Shown one piece after another: positions 12,332 to 12,639 of a stretch of DNA of 12,639 nt. The translations under genes were made by a program, and so were the position numbers. Position 1 is the stretch's first letter; each line of letters begins with the position of its first letter. Under the pieces are notes generated by a model. The model saw nothing but the letters and a program-made list of their open reading frames with translations. It searched no databases and was not told where the DNA came from. Location of the stretch: contig WGAA01000338.1 of assembly GCA_015489285.1 (NCBI GenBank), positions 1 through 12,639 on the forward strand, given 5' to 3'. This DNA is from Anaerolineae bacterium (GTDB lineage: Bacteria; Chloroflexota; Anaerolineae; JAADDB01).

Positions 12332-12639
12332 CCCCTTGTTTTCCTCGGGGGTGAGCCGGAAGAGGCGTATGATGCCCCAGCCGACCAGGGGAACCAGGGC
12401 CGCCAGGGTGGCCAGGATCCCGCCCGCGGTGGGCCCTAAGCGCGTTCGCCACGCCTTTCCGCCGGGGAGCCACCCCAGGCCGAAGAGGATGTACACGCTC
12501 AGCCCCAATAGCCACTCCCAGGAGAACCAGCGGACGACGTCTTCCGGATGCTCCCCTCCCTGGATCCAGATCCACACGCTGGCCAGGCTGATGACAATGA
12601 GCCCGAAGAGGGCCATGAGGAGGGCATCCCCTCCGATCC
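12320..12639 (-). CDS. Small multi-helix membrane protein of unknown function (probably 5'-partial)
   Basis: The frame is open from the stop at 12320 to the right edge. From the internal ATG at 12616 it encodes 98 residues with three hydrophobic segments (about 1-18, 33-50 and 64-86). Upstream codons to the edge (IGGDALL before that Met) extend the first helix without a stop, and that ATG has no well-spaced ribosome site, so the real start probably lies outside the window. The tail LTPEENKGSLD is hydrophilic. No family was recognised. Its 3' end overlaps the kinase gene end by 12 nt on the opposite strand. Proximity to a membrane kinase without a sensor is suggestive, but convergent orientation argues against co-expression. 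Confidence 0.65.
   Translation of the reverse strand, partial: IGGDALLMALFGLIVISLASVWIWIQGGEHPEDVVRWFSWEWLLGLSVYILFGLGWLPGGKAWRTRLGPTAGGILATLAALVPLVGWGIIRLFRLTPEENKGSLD

Overview
The window is about 12.6 kb of GC-rich bacterial chromosome packed with protein genes. No RNA gene, insertion sequence, CRISPR array or phage gene was seen. The Cys-type formate dehydrogenase, the one-helix Ser/Thr kinase beside an FHA/winged-helix regulator, the Arg/Pro-rich proteins and the gene content suggest a Chloroflexota bacterium (Anaerolineae-like, possibly thermophilic). That assignment is inference, not proof.

Region 1 (positions 7140 down to 1, minus strand) is a tight run of eight genes that reads like one operon. 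In transcription order they are: CDP-alcohol phosphatidyltransferase, flippase-like membrane protein, GTP cyclohydrolase II, deaminase-less RibD-type reductase, zinc-less medium-chain dehydrogenase, divergent 6-pyruvoyltetrahydropterin-synthase/QueD homolog, GT4 glycosyltransferase, and a membrane-anchored sulfatase-fold protein cut by the left edge. Three junctions have ATGA start/stop sites, the others overlap by 14 nt or are separated by 11 to 22 nt. The middle four genes can turn GTP into a reduced ribityl-pyrimidine or pterin-like compound. The outer four are typical of making, decorating and exporting a lipid or glycan headgroup. I propose a pathway placing a GTP-derived heterocycle on a membrane or cell-surface glycolipid. 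I know of no described system of this kind, and this is the main candidate for novelty.

Region 2 (7141-7329) is a divergent control region. It holds an extended -10 promoter facing right and two inverted repeats around it.

Region 3 (7330-10640, plus strand) is a three-gene unit: a dienelactone-hydrolase-fold protein that has lost its nucleophile and His, a 700-residue molybdenum/iron-sulfur formate dehydrogenase catalytic subunit without partner subunits, and a Nudix hydrolase.

Region 4 (10617-12639) holds a regulator with an FHA domain and an OmpR-type DNA-binding domain (minus) divergent from a Ser/Thr protein kinase with one C-terminal membrane helix (plus). They look like a kinase-substrate regulatory pair. 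A small membrane protein running off the right edge ends the window. Both convergent gene pairs overlap at their 3' ends. The only intergenic stretch above 100 nt is 7141-7329.
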